Of a stretch of 64,000 bases of DNA, positions 62,905 to 64,000 are shown one piece after another (positions within the stretch are counted from its first letter, which is position 1; each line of letters begins with the position of its first letter). The stretch covers positions 41,406 to 105,405 of the forward strand of contig CAMLMV010000022.1 of assembly GCA_946481275.1 (NCBI GenBank). Reading direction: 5' to 3'. Made by a program: the position numbers and the translations under genes. The stretch comes from an uncultured Massilia sp. GTDB taxonomy: Bacteria; Pseudomonadota; Gammaproteobacteria; Burkholderiales; Burkholderiaceae. A model generated the notes under the pieces. It ran no database searches, was not told the DNA's origin, and worked only from the letters and a program-made list of their open reading frames with translations.

Positions 62905-63726
62905 ATGATCTCGTTCACCACGACGGAGTTGTATGCGTGGATCGGCGGCCTCCTGTGGCCGCTGACGCGCATCCTCGGCCTCGTGGCGGCGGCACCCGTG
63001 TTCGGCAACACGGCCGTGCCCATGCTCGTCAAGACGACGCTCGGCGTGCTGCTGGCCGCGATCATCGGCCCCACGCTGCCGCCCATTCCAGCCGTCGATC
63101 CGACGTCGTGGGCGGGCCTCCTGATCGTCGCGCAGGAACTCCTGATCGGCGTGGCGATGGGCTTCGCGATGCGCCTCGTGTTCGCCGCCGTCGAATTCGC
63201 GGGCGAGGTGGCCAGCTCGACGATGGGCTTTTCGTTCGCCACGTTCTTCGATCCCAGCTCGGCCGGCCGTTCGTCGGCCATCAGCCAGTTCCTCGCCCTC
63301 GTCGCGACGATGGCCTTCCTCGCCATGAACGCCCACCTCGTGCTGATCGAGGCGCTGGCGGAAAGCTTTTTTACGCTGCCGATCTCGGCCACGCCGATGT
63401 CGCTGTCCGCGCCTTTGGAAATGGTGCGCTGGGGCAGCCGCGTGTTCTCGGCCGGCCTGCAGATCGCGATGCCGATCGTCGCCGCCATGCTCATCACCAA
63501 CATCGCCCTGGCAATCCTCACGCGCGCGGCGCCGCAGCTGAACCTGTTCGGCATCGGCTTCCCGATCACGCTGGGCGCCGGCTTCCTCATCATCAGCCTC
63601 ACGCTGCCGTACCTGGGCACGCCGCTGCAGAACCTGTTCAACCAGGGGATCGAAGCGGGCCGCAAGATCCCGCGCGTGGGCGGCCAGCGGCCGGGACAAC
63701 CGCCACCACCCGCTGCCCCACGATAA
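62905..63726 (+). CDS. fliR: Flagellar export gate protein FliR
   Basis: FliR (273 residues) has about six membrane helices and closes the FliP ring. Conserved parts are LTRILGLVAAAPVFGNTAVP, GLLIVAQELLIGVAMGF, FEFAGEVA-like VEFAGEVASSTMGFSFATFFDP and LNLFGIGFPITLGAGFLI. It is the last gene of the fli operon here; a repeat element follows its stop immediately. Confidence 0.96.
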   Translation: MISFTTTELYAWIGGLLWPLTRILGLVAAAPVFGNTAVPMLVKTTLGVLLAAIIGPTLPPIPAVDPTSWAGLLIVAQELLIGVAMGFAMRLVFAAVEFAGEVASSTMGFSFATFFDPSSAGRSSAISQFLALVATMAFLAMNAHLVLIEALAESFFTLPISATPMSLSAPLEMVRWGSRVFSAGLQIAMPIVAAMLITNIALAILTRAAPQLNLFGIGFPITLGAGFLIISLTLPYLGTPLQNLFNQGIEAGRKIPRVGGQRPGQPPPPAAPR

Positions 63727-63950
63727 AAATTCGGGGTCAGAGCACATTTCTGTGAAAATTCGGGGTCAGAGCACATTTCTGTGCAATGGTTCCGCGGCCA
63801 CATGCATTCATGGCTTCGCGTTCAATCCGTCATCGACTCACAAGCTTGTCGAACAAAACGGTTTCGCACGATGACCGTGGTGACGATGAGCACTTACTCA
63901 AAAATGTGCTCTGACCCCGAATTTTGCAGAAAACGGGGTCTGACCCTAAT
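63726..63950. mobile_element. REP/MITE-like element, copy 2
   Basis: Two direct copies of TTCGGGGTCAGAGCACATT (within 63726-63749 and 63755-63778, period 29), a 122-base centre without a gene, then two inverted copies (63901-63925, and 63930-63950 with GGGGTCTGACCCT in its core). Layout and termini match copy 1 at 49846-50065, while the centres share little. It starts at the fliR stop codon. The remaining 50 bases to the window edge hold nothing recognised. Confidence 0.75.
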
Positions 63951-64000
63951 GCCAGTCACTTAAGGCATTGACCTGACGGCAGCAAGAGCTACAACGGATT

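Noticed and set aside
63781..63963. A 60-codon open frame inside the right-hand repeat element
   Set aside because: It runs through the inverted repeat copies, has no protein-like features and no ribosome-binding site.

Overview
The window comes from a GC-rich betaproteobacterium, most likely Massilia or a close relative in the Oxalobacteraceae. The grounds are codon and base composition, the gene order greB-spoT-rpoZ-gmk-yicC-kinase-phosphatase-rph-rdgB-hemW, a polar-type flagellar locus ordered fliC-flaG-fliD-fliS-fliT, and short repeats of the GGGGTCAGAGCACATT type. The placement was made by eye and not by a database search.

1-9.5 kb: the 3' end of an MFS drug transporter, then a compact type VI secretion island. 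It holds exactly the baseplate genes (tssK facing left; tssE, tssF, tssG and a long vgrG facing right). An AT-richer cargo segment follows, with a putative papain-like effector, a membrane-anchored putative immunity protein, a decayed remnant and a PAAR spike gene broken by a one-base frameshift. No sheath, tube, ClpV or membrane-complex gene is present.

9.5-16.3 kb: a TetR repressor divergent from a complete RND tripartite efflux operon (adaptor, pump, outer-membrane channel), with an AcrR-like operator between them and strong hairpins after the operon. 16.3-19.7 kb: single genes (a catalytically dead M28-like protein, an aquaporin, a receiver-only regulator, a VOC protein, a transglutaminase-like protein).

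19.7-37.4 kb: a housekeeping block (hemW, rdgB, rph, PP2C phosphatase, Ser/Thr kinase, yicC, gmk, rpoZ, spoT, heme oxygenase, greB). It is interrupted between rdgB and rph by an OmpR-type two-component system and a divergent porin/ABC-transporter/DUF4337 operon. The ABC operon has a tandem ATTAC-N6-GTAAT operator pair and a tiny cysteine-rich leader ORF upstream, and it lacks a substrate-binding protein.

37.4-41.9 kb: a membrane protein, a NarL-type sensor/regulator pair and a diguanylate cyclase. 42-63.7 kb: flagellar genes in two blocks. The first is fliC, flaG, fliD, fliS, fliT, a fliK-like gene, an flhB-tail gene and a ycgR-like c-di-GMP brake; the second is fliE divergent from fliF-G-H-I-J-K-L-M-N-O-P-Q-R. 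Between them lie a repeat element and an ECF sigma factor/DUF4142/cupredoxin cassette. The sigma gene and the DUF4142 gene share a 31-nt promoter-like pattern, which points to an autoregulated two-promoter regulon. A second copy of the repeat element follows fliR at the right edge. No tRNA, rRNA, CRISPR array or intact transposase was seen.
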